A stretch of DNA of 64,000 nt from Kineosporia aurantiaca JCM 3230 (GCA_000719025.1 JODP01000007.1:62001-126000), one strand, 5' to 3'; counted from the first letter of the stretch, positions 8,379 to 16,978 are shown. Made by a program: numbers and translations. Notes: a model not told the origin generated them from the sequence alone.

Positions 8379-9436
8379 AGATCGACGCGAGCGTCCACGC
8401 GTTCTTCGAGTCCGACGCCGATCTGCGGGAGTACGTGGGCGAGCCCTGGGCCAGCCGCGGCTTCCCGACTCCGGACGTGTCCTTCATGGGGCCGCTGGGC
8501 CGGCGCTACGCTCCCGGCACCTGGGAACCCGGCGCTCCGCACCCGGGATCCCGGCCGGACCGGGTGGGTGAGGCGGTGCTGCGGGACACCGGTTTCGACT
8601 ACGCGATCCTGCACCCGATGACCGTCGGTGTCCTGCCCGACTGGCATCTGGAGTCGGCCATTCTCGAGGCCACCAACCGGATGCTGGCCGAGCGCTGGCT
8701 GCACAGCGGCACCTACCAGGACCAGTTCCTCGGCACGATCCGGGTCAACCCGAACGACCTGGACGCCGCGGTCCGCGAGATCCACCGCTGGAAGGAGGAT
8801 GCCAAGTTCGTCCAGATCGGCATCCCGATGCAGTCCCAGGCGCCGTACGGGCGTCCGCACTACAAGCCCCTCTGGCGCGCCGCCTGTGAGGCCGGCCTGC
8901 CGGTGGCGATCCACTGGGAGATGGGGCAAGGCATCACCCACCCGCCGACTCCGTCCGGAGTGGCCCGGACCTACCAGCAGATGCTCGGTTTCCAGCCCCT
9001 GACGTTCGTCTACCACCTGATGAACATGATTGCCGAGGGCGTCTTCGAGGAGTTCCCCGAGCTGCACATCGTCTTCGCCGACGGTGCCGCGGACCTGCTG
9101 ACGCCGATGATCTGGCGGATGGACACGTTCGGGCGCCCGCACCTGGAGCAGACGCCGTGGGCGCCCCGGATGCCCAGCGACTACCTGCCCGGGCACGTCC
9201 ACTTCGTCAACGGTGCCCTGGACACCCCGGGCGACGTGGAGTTCGCCTCCGAGTGGCTCCGGATGACCGGCAAGGAGGACATGCTGATGTTCGGTTCCAG
9301 CTACCCGGACTGGCAGCTGTCCGGCGTCACCCATTTGCCGTCGGCCTGGACCGATGATCAGCGTGCAAAAGTGCTCGGCGGAAACGCTGCTCAGCTCTAT
9401 CGGCTGCCGCAAGCCGCGACCGTGCAGACCGTCTGA
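8375..9436 (+). CDS. amidohydrolase, ACMSD-like family, with altered metal motifs
   Basis: A 353-residue TIM-barrel protein of the amidohydrolase-2 family, which includes metal-dependent decarboxylases and hydrolases. The start is coupled to the hydrolase (ATGA). The N-terminal motif reads IDASVH, with Ser where the first metal-ligand His usually stands. The late motif reads GSSYPDW instead of the common GSDYPHW. Internal His residues (VAIHWE, VYHLMN) remain. Its partner at 9450 keeps SSDYPHW, so this copy may bind metal differently or act as a non-catalytic partner subunit. Confidence 0.82.
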   Translation: MKIDASVHAFFESDADLREYVGEPWASRGFPTPDVSFMGPLGRRYAPGTWEPGAPHPGSRPDRVGEAVLRDTGFDYAILHPMTVGVLPDWHLESAILEATNRMLAERWLHSGTYQDQFLGTIRVNPNDLDAAVREIHRWKEDAKFVQIGIPMQSQAPYGRPHYKPLWRAACEAGLPVAIHWEMGQGITHPPTPSGVARTYQQMLGFQPLTFVYHLMNMIAEGVFEEFPELHIVFADGAADLLTPMIWRMDTFGRPHLEQTPWAPRMPSDYLPGHVHFVNGALDTPGDVEFASEWLRMTGKEDMLMFGSSYPDWQLSGVTHLPSAWTDDQRAKVLGGNAAQLYRLPQAATVQTV

Positions 9437-9449
9437 AGGAGGCCTGATC

Positions 9450-10598
9450 ATGACCCAGATGCAGAGCCCGGAAAGGGTCGGCGCCGAGACGGTGCCGGTC
9501 CGCGTCGTCGACTGCGACGTCCACCCGTACCCGAAGAAGGGTGCCCTGCACGAGTACCTCGACCCGGCCTGGGTCAAGATCCAGCGCCAGCGCGCGGAGG
9601 GAACCCGCAACGGCATCTTCTACGACGCCCCGGATTTCAACTTCGCCCAGGCGATGCGGGTGGACAGCTTCCCCGACGACGGGGAGTTCGCCTGCTCCGA
9701 ACCCCAGCTGGCCTTCCGTCAGCTGATCCTGGAGTCCGGCTCGGACCTGGTCATCCTCGGCCCGACCGCGCACGGCGGCGGCGACACCGACGAGGAACTG
9801 ACGGCCATGTGCGCGGCGACCAACCGCTGGCAGGAGGCAGCCTGGCTGGACGCGGAGAACAACTGGCACGGGCGCTACTTCGGCTCGATCTGCGCCAACG
9901 TCACCGAACCTCTGCAGGCCGCCCGGGAGATCGAGGCCTGGGCCGGGCACGAGCAGTACAAGCAGGTCCTGATCCTGGCCGAGCACCGGCCCGCCTGGGG
10001 GCACCCGATGTACGACCCGGTCTGGGCGGCCGCCTCCAAGCACGGCATCCCGGTGGCCTGTCACCTCGGGCGCGGCAAGCACAACCTGCTGCCGATGAGC
10101 CCGGTCGGTTTCATGTCCTACAACCACGATTTCATGGTCACCTACTCGATGCTGGCCGCGAACCAGATCATGAGCCTGGTGTTCGACGGGGTCTTCGACC
10201 GCTTCCCCGAGCTGCAGATCGTCTTCATCGAGCACGCCTTCAGCTGGATCCTGCCGCTGATGTGGCGGATGGACGCCGTCCACGCCGCCCGGGGCAACGA
10301 GCTGGGGCTGAAGAAGAAGCCCTCGGAGTACGTGAAGGACCACATCTGGTTCACCACCCAGCCGCTGGACTACCCCGAGGACAAGCTGGAACTGACCAAC
10401 GCCCTGGAATGGATGGAGGCGGACCGGCTGATGCTGTTCTCCTCCGACTACCCGCACTGGACCTTCGACGAGCCCCGCTGGCTGGCCAAGCATCTGCCCG
10501 AACCCATGCGGGACAAGGTGATGTTCGGCAACGCCGTCGAGCTGTTCGGCCTCCCGGCGACGGTGCCGGCGCTCGCGGGACAGGTGCGGGCCTTCTAG
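9450..10598 (+). CDS. amidohydrolase, ACMSD-like family
   Basis: A 382-residue amidohydrolase-2 family enzyme. The AAGGAGG ribosome site precedes the ATG. The N-terminal DCDVHPY and late SSDYPHW motifs are those usual in this family, with VACHLG and IEHAFSW supplying further His ligands. It sits 13 bp after its divergent paralogue and the two may form a heteromer. Likely reaction: metal-dependent decarboxylation or hydrolysis of an oxygenated ring product. Its stop overlaps the Rieske ferredoxin start by one base. Confidence 0.87.
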   Translation: MTQMQSPERVGAETVPVRVVDCDVHPYPKKGALHEYLDPAWVKIQRQRAEGTRNGIFYDAPDFNFAQAMRVDSFPDDGEFACSEPQLAFRQLILESGSDLVILGPTAHGGGDTDEELTAMCAATNRWQEAAWLDAENNWHGRYFGSICANVTEPLQAAREIEAWAGHEQYKQVLILAEHRPAWGHPMYDPVWAAASKHGIPVACHLGRGKHNLLPMSPVGFMSYNHDFMVTYSMLAANQIMSLVFDGVFDRFPELQIVFIEHAFSWILPLMWRMDAVHAARGNELGLKKKPSEYVKDHIWFTTQPLDYPEDKLELTNALEWMEADRLMLFSSDYPHWTFDEPRWLAKHLPEPMRDKVMFGNAVELFGLPATVPALAGQVRAF

Positions 10599-10972
10599 TG
10601 GCTGAACTGGCCCGCGGGCGTGAACACGTGGTTGCGACCGCCGGTGAGATCGCCCCCGGGGAGCACAAGGTCGTCCCCATCGGCCGGTACGGGGTGGGCG
10701 TCTACAACGTCGACGGCCGCTACTACGCGATCGCCAACTACTGCCCGCACGAGGGCGGTCCGTTGTGTGCGGGCCGGACGAAGGGGCAGACGGTGGCCGA
10801 CGCCGACCGGCCCGGCGGGGCCAAGGAGGTGCGTCCCGGCGAGTTCATCTACTGCCCTTGGCATCAATGGGGTTTCGAGCTCGCCACCGGCACCACGGCG
10901 GTCAAGCCGGAGTGGAGCATCCGCACCTATCCGGTCCGGGTCGAAGGGGACGAGGTGATCGTCTCGGCATGA
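10598..10972 (+). CDS. Rieske [2Fe-2S] ferredoxin-like protein
   Basis: A 124-residue single Rieske domain with ligands C49-P-H51 and C86-P-W-H89, the second box reading CPWHQWGF. Between the boxes is a longer loop than usual (about 25 residues, rich in Asp/Gly/Pro). The GTG start shares one base with the preceding stop (TAGTG), and the gene ends in an ATGA overlap with the NuoF-like gene. It probably carries electrons from the NuoF-like flavoprotein to an oxygenase. Confidence 0.88.
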   Translation: MAELARGREHVVATAGEIAPGEHKVVPIGRYGVGVYNVDGRYYAIANYCPHEGGPLCAGRTKGQTVADADRPGGAKEVRPGEFIYCPWHQWGFELATGTTAVKPEWSIRTYPVRVEGDEVIVSA

Positions 10973-12258
10973 GTATCACCACGCTTGACATCCGTACGTC
11001 CACTTTTCCCGGTATCGCCCCGCGGCTGCTCAATGACGGAAGGCCGGAGCCGCTTCAGGAGTATCTGAGGGCGGGTGGCTATCGGGCTACCAGCAACCCC
11101 GAGGCCCTGCTGGCCGCCGTGCGCGATGCGGGCCTGCGCGGGCGGGGCGGTGCGGCCTTCCCGCTGGCGCGCAAGATCCTGGCGGTCCGCGAGGGCTTTG
11201 CCGCCCCCATCGTGGTGGCCAATGGTGAGGAGGGCGAACCGTCGTCGGTCAAGGACCGGTGGCTCCTGCGCAGCCGGCCGCACCTGGTCCTCGACGGGGT
11301 CCGGCTCGCGGCGGCCATGGTCGGGGCCCAGGAGGCCTATGTATATGTGTCCGACGCCGCGGCCGCCGCCAGCGTGGAACAGGCGCTGGAAAAGTTCTCC
11401 GGTCAGGGCTGGGCCGAGCTGGAGGTGCGCGTGCACCAGGTCGAGCCCTCCTACGTGGCGGGAGAGGAGACGGCCGCGGTCCGCTCGCTCAACGGTGGTC
11501 CCGCGCTGCCGCAGGACAAGCCACCCCGGCCCTTCGAACAGGGTGTGCACGACCGGCCGACGCTGGTCAGCAATGTCGAGACCCTGGCCAATCTGCCGGC
11601 GGTCCGCGCCCGGGGCGCCGCGGCGTACCGGGCGGTCGGGACCGAGGACTCGCCCGGCACCTTCCTGCTGACCCTGACCGGAGGGTGGCAGCGTCCGGGC
11701 CTGTACGAGGTGCCGTTCGGGGTCAGCCTGCGGGAGGTGCTGGAGTGGGTCGGTGAGGACCCGGATGCGGTCGGCGGGGTGCTGGCCGGTGGCTACTTCT
11801 CCGGGCTGTTGTCCGTGAGAGCGCTGGATCTGCCGCTGGAATACGGTGCTTTCCGCGCCGCCGGCAGTGGCCTCGGGTGTGGAGCGATGGCGCTGCTCGG
11901 ACCGGGAGTCTGCCCGGTCTCGACCGCAGCCGAGGTGCTGGCCTACTTCGCGCAGAACAACGCGGCGCAGTGCGGCTCGTGCTTCAACGGCACCGCGGCC
12001 ATGGCGGCGGTGGCCGAGGCGCTGCGCGAGCACCGCGCGGACGCCTCCGATGTCGAGCGATTACTGACCTGGTCGGTCGGGCTTCGGGGACGCGGGGCCT
12101 GCGGGACGCTGGACGGCGCCACCAACGTCGCCGGGACGCTGCTGCGGGAGTTTCCCGCGGTGGTCGAGGAGCACGTGGCCGGGGTGTGCGTGGTCTGTGC
12201 CGGACGGCCCGGGCCGGAGGGCCCGCCGTTCGCGGTGCTGACGGGGAGGTCGCGATGA
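10969..12258 (+). CDS. NuoF-like NADH-binding flavoprotein with SLBB and Fe-S regions
   Basis: A 429-residue stand-alone relative of complex I subunit NuoF. Features in order: FMN/NADH-binding GRGGAAFPLARK (about residue 57) and NGEEGEPSSVKDR (about 84), an SLBB-like segment (FLLTLTGGWQRPGLYEVPFG), and a C-terminal cluster region QCGSCFNG ... RGACGTLDG. NuoF has four Cys ligands here (CxxCxxC plus a later C); this copy keeps three, with Ala at the first position. It is coupled both upstream and downstream (ATGA). It is probably the NADH oxidase end of the chain feeding the two neighbouring ferredoxins and a Rieske or P450 oxygenase. Confidence 0.85.
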   Translation: MSITTLDIRTSTFPGIAPRLLNDGRPEPLQEYLRAGGYRATSNPEALLAAVRDAGLRGRGGAAFPLARKILAVREGFAAPIVVANGEEGEPSSVKDRWLLRSRPHLVLDGVRLAAAMVGAQEAYVYVSDAAAAASVEQALEKFSGQGWAELEVRVHQVEPSYVAGEETAAVRSLNGGPALPQDKPPRPFEQGVHDRPTLVSNVETLANLPAVRARGAAAYRAVGTEDSPGTFLLTLTGGWQRPGLYEVPFGVSLREVLEWVGEDPDAVGGVLAGGYFSGLLSVRALDLPLEYGAFRAAGSGLGCGAMALLGPGVCPVSTAAEVLAYFAQNNAAQCGSCFNGTAAMAAVAEALREHRADASDVERLLTWSVGLRGRGACGTLDGATNVAGTLLREFPAVVEEHVAGVCVVCAGRPGPEGPPFAVLTGRSR

Positions 12259-12575
12259 GGATCAAGCTGGACCGGACGGTGTGCGACGGCTTCGGAACCT
12301 GCGCCGAGCACGCGCCGGAGCTGTTCTCGATGGACGAGTGGGGATACCCCTCGCTGGTCGGCGCCGGGGAGGTGACCGACCTGCAGGAGGCCCCGGCGCG
12401 CCGGGCCCTGCTCGACTGCCCGGCGCACGCCATCGTGGAACTGAGTGTGCGGCAGCCGATGGCCGCCGGGGGAGAAGCCGGGGTGGCCCGCACCGCGTCG
12501 GCCGCCCGCGAGGCCCGCTCCGCCCCCGATCCGGCCGATCCGGGTGAGGGCCGGGGGTCCGGGGCGCCGTGGTGA
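12255..12575 (+). CDS. [3Fe-4S]-type ferredoxin with long tail
   Basis: A 106-residue ferredoxin of the P450/oxygenase type. Ligands are C10-x5-C16 and C55-P, as in [3Fe-4S] proteins. The residue where a fourth Cys would stand is Phe (CDGFGTC), a non-standard substitution that can tune redox potential. Residues 70-106 form an Ala/Gly/Pro-rich tail not needed for the fold. Last gene of the operon begun at 7488; its start overlaps the NuoF-like stop (ATGA). Confidence 0.87.
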   Translation: MRIKLDRTVCDGFGTCAEHAPELFSMDEWGYPSLVGAGEVTDLQEAPARRALLDCPAHAIVELSVRQPMAAGGEAGVARTASAAREARSAPDPADPGEGRGSGAPW

Positions 12576-12620
12576 GCAGTCCGGAAGTCTTGCCAAGGGC
12601 ACCTGCTCTGCCTAGATTGA

Positions 12621-12637
12621 GAACAAATATTTGGTTC
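12621..12637. promoter_or_regulatory. operator-like 17-bp motif, copy 2
   Basis: GAACAAATATTTGGTTC, the most symmetrical copy of the shared motif. It lies 35 bp before the ATG at 12672 and sits where it could block the promoter of the Rieske oxygenase/E1/lipoyl operon. Confidence 0.68.
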
Positions 12638-12671
12638 TAAGCGGCCGAAGGACAAGGAGGTCCGCAGCGAG

Positions 12672-12950
12672 ATGTTCTCCGACAGCACGATTCGCGACGT
12701 CTCGGTCAGCGACCGGGCGGCCTTCGTGTCCGCCCTGATGGACAAGCTGATCGATCTGGACAAGAACCGCATCCACGCCAGCGACGATCTGGTGCTGCGC
12801 AAGGCCGTGTTCGGGCTGCTGGAGATCGTGGCCGAACTGGAGCAGCGGCTGATCGCCGTCGAGAGCCCCGAGGCTCGCGCCTCCTGGGCCACCCGGCTGA
12901 ACACCGAACTCGACGCCCGCACCCCGGATCAGGTGCGGCTGGGCGAATGA
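12672..12950 (+). CDS. hypothetical protein, 92 residues, operon leader
   Basis: Not recognised. A strong AAGGAGG ribosome site precedes the ATG. The product is acidic and predicted almost entirely helical (AFVSALMDKLIDLDKNRI, then VFGLLEIVAELEQRLIAVE), with no Cys, signal or membrane segment. It lies 37 bp before the Rieske oxygenase and directly behind operator copy 2. It could be a small structural or stabilising partner of the oxygenase or the E1 complex, but nothing in the sequence proves it. Confidence 0.7.
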   Translation: MFSDSTIRDVSVSDRAAFVSALMDKLIDLDKNRIHASDDLVLRKAVFGLLEIVAELEQRLIAVESPEARASWATRLNTELDARTPDQVRLGE

Positions 12951-12987
12951 GCACACCCCTGGCAAACAACGGAAGGTGCTTTCAACG

Positions 12988-14382
12988 ATGACTGACACCC
13001 AGAGCCGGCCCGTCACGTCCGCCGACATCGAGGCCGCCCTCGCGCTCGGCCCGAACGGCCCGGAGATCTCCTCCCGGGTCCCGTTCCCAATGCGGGACTG
13101 GCAGCACGTTCCCGCCGAGCGCTACCACTCGCGCGAGTTCTTCGACCTGGAGAACGAGAAGCTGTGGCCCAAGGTCTGGCAGATGGCCGCCCGGGAGGAG
13201 GAGATCCCGCAGCCCGGTGACTTCGTCGAGTACGAGATCGTCGGTCAGTCGCTGCTGATCGTGCGGCAGACCGACGGCTCGGTGAAGGCCCTGAACAACG
13301 TCTGCCGGCACCGGGCCACCGAACTCGGCCGGGGTTGTGGCCGCTTCCCGGGCAACCAGATCGTCTGCCCCTTCCACGGCTGGCGCTGGAAGACCGACGG
13401 CTCGATCTCGCATGTCTTCGGACGCGAGGGCTTCGCCGAGGAATCGGTCCAGCCGGAGGATCTGCGCCTGCGCGAGGCCCGCTGCGAGACCTGGGGCGGG
13501 CACGTCTGGATCAATCTGGACGAGAACGCGCCGCCGCTGCTCGAGGCGCTCTTCCCGGCCGCGAACATCCTGCAGCGCAGCGGGGTGCAGCGGATGCGGG
13601 CGAAGTGGTGGAAAGAAGCGATCATCAACTGCAACTGGAAGCTGGCCCAGGAGGCCTTTTTCGAGGGGTGGCACGTCAAGCAGACCCACCCGCAGCTGTA
13701 CACCTACGACGACGAGCCGGACAGCGAGTTCAACCTGCAGAACGTGGACTACACCCCGTTCGTCAACGGGCACGGGCGGTTCCAGAGTGGAGACGCCGCT
13801 GAGAGTTACGGCGGCAAGCCGGACTTTCTCCAGGCGGCCCGGCTGAACTGGTCCGGCCAGGACGCGATGACGCTGGAGCGGGACATCCACGTCTTCGAGG
13901 GAGTGGCCGGGGGTATGGACACGCGCGACCCGAAGTACGTCAAGCGTGCGATGGACGCCCTGTTCGAGTACTGGGAAGGGGCCGGTATCCCGGCCCCGGA
14001 CCGCACGGCCGAGGTGCTGAAGATGTGGGGCGGGGACATCCATCTGTTCCCCAATTACCTGATGCTCCCGATGTACGCGAACTCCCTGGCCTACCGGGTG
14101 CGTCCGCACGGGGACGACCCGAACTGGTGCCGTTTCGAGGTCTGGTCGCTGACCACCTACCCCGAGGGCCACGACCCGGGCCGGCTGGAACTGTCCGGCC
14201 GCTACGACAAGGACGACGCGGACCACTGGGGCCTGATCCCGCGGCAGGACTTCGCCAACCTGGAGCGGATGCAGCGCGGGATCCGCAACCGGAGCCTGAA
14301 ACAGACCACACTGTCCGACAAGTGGGAAGTCACCATCGCCAACATGCACCAGGAGCTCGATCGCCGGCTGGCAGCCGGCTAG
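12988..14382 (+). CDS. Rieske non-heme iron oxygenase, alpha subunit
   Basis: A 464-residue ring-hydroxylating-type oxygenase. The Rieske domain has C106-R-H108 and C127-P-F-H130. The catalytic domain has NWKLAQEAFFEGWHVKQTH, with His229 and His234 as mononuclear-iron ligands. The ATG follows GGAAGG. There is no small beta subunit gene, so it is probably an alpha-only enzyme. The ferredoxin at 14382 overlaps its stop by one base, and the NuoF-like protein just upstream could be the reductase. It probably hydroxylates or demethylates the pathway substrate. Confidence 0.9.
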   Translation: MTDTQSRPVTSADIEAALALGPNGPEISSRVPFPMRDWQHVPAERYHSREFFDLENEKLWPKVWQMAAREEEIPQPGDFVEYEIVGQSLLIVRQTDGSVKALNNVCRHRATELGRGCGRFPGNQIVCPFHGWRWKTDGSISHVFGREGFAEESVQPEDLRLREARCETWGGHVWINLDENAPPLLEALFPAANILQRSGVQRMRAKWWKEAIINCNWKLAQEAFFEGWHVKQTHPQLYTYDDEPDSEFNLQNVDYTPFVNGHGRFQSGDAAESYGGKPDFLQAARLNWSGQDAMTLERDIHVFEGVAGGMDTRDPKYVKRAMDALFEYWEGAGIPAPDRTAEVLKMWGGDIHLFPNYLMLPMYANSLAYRVRPHGDDPNWCRFEVWSLTTYPEGHDPGRLELSGRYDKDDADHWGLIPRQDFANLERMQRGIRNRSLKQTTLSDKWEVTIANMHQELDRRLAAG

Positions 14383-14732
14383 TGCCTCGGGTGACGATCC
14401 AGCCCTCCGGCATCGAACTGGACGTGGACCCGGGCGAGTCGGTCGCCGAGGCGGCCTGGCGGCAGGGCTACGTCTGGCCGACCCGGTGCTGGGGGCAGGC
14501 CGACTGCATGTCCTGCTTCACCCGGATCGTGGACGGGGAACTGGCCGCCGTCCCGGCCGAGGAGTTCGAGCTCGACGCGATCCGCTTCCGGATGAACCCC
14601 CGGCTGCGCTCCAACGCGCTGATCCGGCTGGCCTGCCAGCTCAAGGTCGCCGGGCGCGGCCTGGTGCTGGACAAACCCGGGTTCCGCCGGGCTGAAGCCG
14701 ACGACAGCAACATGACCTCAGAAAGAGCGTGA
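14382..14732 (+). CDS. [2Fe-2S] plant-type ferredoxin
   Basis: A 116-residue ferredoxin. The cluster Cys are C36-x5-C42-x2-C45 and C85; the first spacing is one residue longer than the textbook CxxxxC. The GTG start overlaps the oxygenase stop (TAGTG); a second GTG nine bases later is possible. It probably delivers electrons to the Rieske oxygenase encoded just upstream. Confidence 0.85.
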   Translation: MPRVTIQPSGIELDVDPGESVAEAAWRQGYVWPTRCWGQADCMSCFTRIVDGELAAVPAEEFELDAIRFRMNPRLRSNALIRLACQLKVAGRGLVLDKPGFRRAEADDSNMTSERA

Positions 14733-14734
14733 GC

Positions 14735-15748
14735 ATGACGGTGACCGAGAGCGCCCCACCGGGCGGGCGGCAACTGACTCGCGAGCAACTGGCCACCCTG
14801 TGGGCGACCATGTGCCAGGCGGAGGCCCTGGACTCGCGGATCGTGAACGGGATCAAGCGGGGCGAGTTCGCCACCGTGATCTGGCCCTCCCGGGGCCAGG
14901 AGGCGATCCCGGCGGCGATGGGATTGGCCCTGCGCCCGGACGACCGGCTGGTGACCACTTACCGGGGGCTGCACGACCACATCGCCAAAGGCGTCCCGGT
15001 GCCGGAGATCGTCGGTGAGGTGCTCGGCACCTCGGCCGGGGCCTGCGGTGGCAAGGGCGGCACGATGCACATCAGCGACCCGGAGCACGGGGTGATGATG
15101 ACGACGGGCATCGTCGGCTCGGGCATCCCGGTCGCGGTCGGGCTGGCCCTGGCCGCCCGGAAGGACGGCTCGGACCGGGTCACCGCGGTCACCTTCGGCG
15201 ACGGGGCCACCAACACCGGCTCCTTCCACGAGGGCGTCAACCTGGCCGCCCTGTGGAAGCTACCGCTCGTGCTGATCTGCCAGAACAACCTCTACGCGGA
15301 GATGACGCCGGTGGAGGAGACGATGGCGGTCGAGCACGTCGCCCAGCGGGCCGCCGGAGTCGGGATGAAGGGCGTCACCGTCGACGGGAACGACCCGGTG
15401 GCAACCTATCTGGCGATCAGCGAGGCCGTCGCCTGGGCCCGCGCGGGTCACGGGCCAACCCTGATCGAGGCGGTGACCTTCCGCTTCGAGGGGCACTACG
15501 CCGGGGACGGCAGCTCCTACATCCCCGCCGAGCAGATGGCCGGGGCGCGGGAACGCGACCCGATGATCACCTTTCCCAAGACCCTTCTCGCGGCCGGGAT
15601 CACCCAGGACCAGATCGACACCATCCAGGCCCAGGCCCGGGCCGAGGTGGACGAGGGTGTTCAGCAGGCCGCCAAAGCGGCCGCCCCCGAGGCGTCCCTC
15701 ATTGAGAACGATGTGTATGCCGACGGTCTGGTGGTGACCCATGGCTGA
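14735..15748 (+). CDS. 2-oxo acid / acetoin dehydrogenase E1 alpha subunit
   Basis: A 337-residue thiamine-diphosphate enzyme subunit. The TPP motif GDGATNTGSFHEGVNLAALWKLPLVLICQNN is clear, as are SRGQEA and TYRGLHDH. The ATG at 14735 has GAAAGAG seven bases upstream; a GTG at 14729 overlapping the ferredoxin stop is the alternative. It pairs with the E1 beta gene (8-bp overlap) to decarboxylate a 2-oxo acid or cleave an acyloin, passing the acyl group to a lipoyl arm. It sits in the same operon as a Rieske oxygenase, which is unusual. Confidence 0.9.
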   Translation: MTVTESAPPGGRQLTREQLATLWATMCQAEALDSRIVNGIKRGEFATVIWPSRGQEAIPAAMGLALRPDDRLVTTYRGLHDHIAKGVPVPEIVGEVLGTSAGACGGKGGTMHISDPEHGVMMTTGIVGSGIPVAVGLALAARKDGSDRVTAVTFGDGATNTGSFHEGVNLAALWKLPLVLICQNNLYAEMTPVEETMAVEHVAQRAAGVGMKGVTVDGNDPVATYLAISEAVAWARAGHGPTLIEAVTFRFEGHYAGDGSSYIPAEQMAGARERDPMITFPKTLLAAGITQDQIDTIQAQARAEVDEGVQQAAKAAAPEASLIENDVYADGLVVTHG

Positions 15749-16736
15749 GAAGACGATCAGCATGCGCGAGGCCATCAACCAGGCCCTGGACGAGGCTCTG
15801 CGCACTGACCCCAAGGTCTTCCTGCTGGGGGAGGACCTGGCCGACCCCGCCGCCGGCGTCAACGCCGTCACCCGGGGCCTGGCCACCGCCTACGGCCACG
15901 ACCGGGTGATGAACACCCCGATCTCCGAGGCGGCCATCCTCGGCGCCGCGGTGGGCGCCAGCATCGAGGGTTACAAGCCGGTGGCCGAGATCATGATCAT
16001 GGACTTCATCGGGATCGCGATGGACCAGATCGTCAATCACGCGGCCAAGTTGCGGTACATGTCGGGCGGGCGGACCAGCTGCCCACTCACCGTCCGCACC
16101 GCGATCTTCGCCGGCACCGGCTCCGGCGGCACCCACTCCCAGTCGCTGGAGGCCTGGTTCATGCACGTGCCCGGGCTGAAGGTGGTCTTCCCGAGCACTC
16201 CGGCCGATGCCAAGGGCCTGCTGCTGTCGGCGATCGAGGACCCGGACCCGGTGCTGTTCATCGAGGCATCCCGGCTCTACGGGGTGAAAGGCCCGGTGCC
16301 CGAGGGCGACGGCATCCGGATCCCGATCGGCAAGGCCGCCGTTCGCCGCGAGGGCAGCGACGTCACCATCGTCACCTACGGGCTGGCCGCCGCGCTGGCC
16401 CTGCAGGCCGCCGATACCCTGGCCGCCGAGGGCGTCGAGGCCGAGGTCATCGACCTGCGCTCGCTGCTTCCCCTGGACATGAACACCGTGCTGGCCTCGG
16501 TCCGTAAGACCCGCCGGGCCGTGATCGCGCACAGTGCGAGCGCTTTCGCCGGTCCGGGGGCCGAAGTCGCGGCGCAGATCTCCGACCAGCTCTTCGGTCA
16601 GCTCGCCGAGCCGGTCCAGCGGGTCGGCGCCAAGTTCACCCCGATCCCGGCCCGGGCCTCCGAAGCCGCGGTGACGATCTCGGCCGACGGCATCGTCGCG
16701 GCCGTCCGCCGAACCCTGGGAGCCCTGCATGTCTGA
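15741..16736 (+). CDS. 2-oxo acid / acetoin dehydrogenase E1 beta subunit
   Basis: A 331-residue transketolase-like E1 beta chain with GEDLADPAAGVNAVT, NTPISEAAILGAAVG, the Pyr domain and the C-terminal transketolase domain (VEAEVIDLRSLLPLD). It forms an alpha2beta2 E1 with the preceding gene. Its 3' end overlaps the lipoyl-domain gene by 8 bp. The substrate class is pyruvate, acetoin or branched 2-oxo acid; sequence alone does not separate these. Confidence 0.9.
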   Translation: MAEKTISMREAINQALDEALRTDPKVFLLGEDLADPAAGVNAVTRGLATAYGHDRVMNTPISEAAILGAAVGASIEGYKPVAEIMIMDFIGIAMDQIVNHAAKLRYMSGGRTSCPLTVRTAIFAGTGSGGTHSQSLEAWFMHVPGLKVVFPSTPADAKGLLLSAIEDPDPVLFIEASRLYGVKGPVPEGDGIRIPIGKAAVRREGSDVTIVTYGLAAALALQAADTLAAEGVEAEVIDLRSLLPLDMNTVLASVRKTRRAVIAHSASAFAGPGAEVAAQISDQLFGQLAEPVQRVGAKFTPIPARASEAAVTISADGIVAAVRRTLGALHV

Positions 16737-16977
16737 TCGTGTTCCGGTGAGCATTCCCAAGGTGTCGATGGCCACCGAGGAGGCCATCTTCATCGAGTGG
16801 CTCGTCGAGGACGGCGCCACCGTGAGCGAGGGGGAGCGGATCTACTCGGTGGAGACCGACAAGGCGGAGGTGGAGGTCGAGGCCGCCGCCGCCGGCGTCC
16901 TGCGGCACGGCACCGTCGTCGCGGACGACACCTACCCGGTCGGGCACGAGGTCGGTTACATCGAGAAAACTGCTTGA
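16729..16977 (+). CDS. stand-alone lipoyl (biotinyl/lipoyl) domain protein
   Basis: An 82-residue protein consisting of one lipoyl domain only, with the modified Lys at position 45 in VETDKAEVEV. In standard complexes this domain is the N-terminus of E2, followed by linkers, an E3-binding domain and the acyltransferase core. Here the gene ends after the domain, and the core is a separate convergent gene at 17055-17792. It probably serves as a swinging-arm carrier between E1 (same operon) and the free E2 core, like a GcvH-type free carrier. Confidence 0.9.
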   Translation: MSDRVPVSIPKVSMATEEAIFIEWLVEDGATVSEGERIYSVETDKAEVEVEAAAAGVLRHGTVVADDTYPVGHEVGYIEKTA

Positions 16978-16978
16978 G

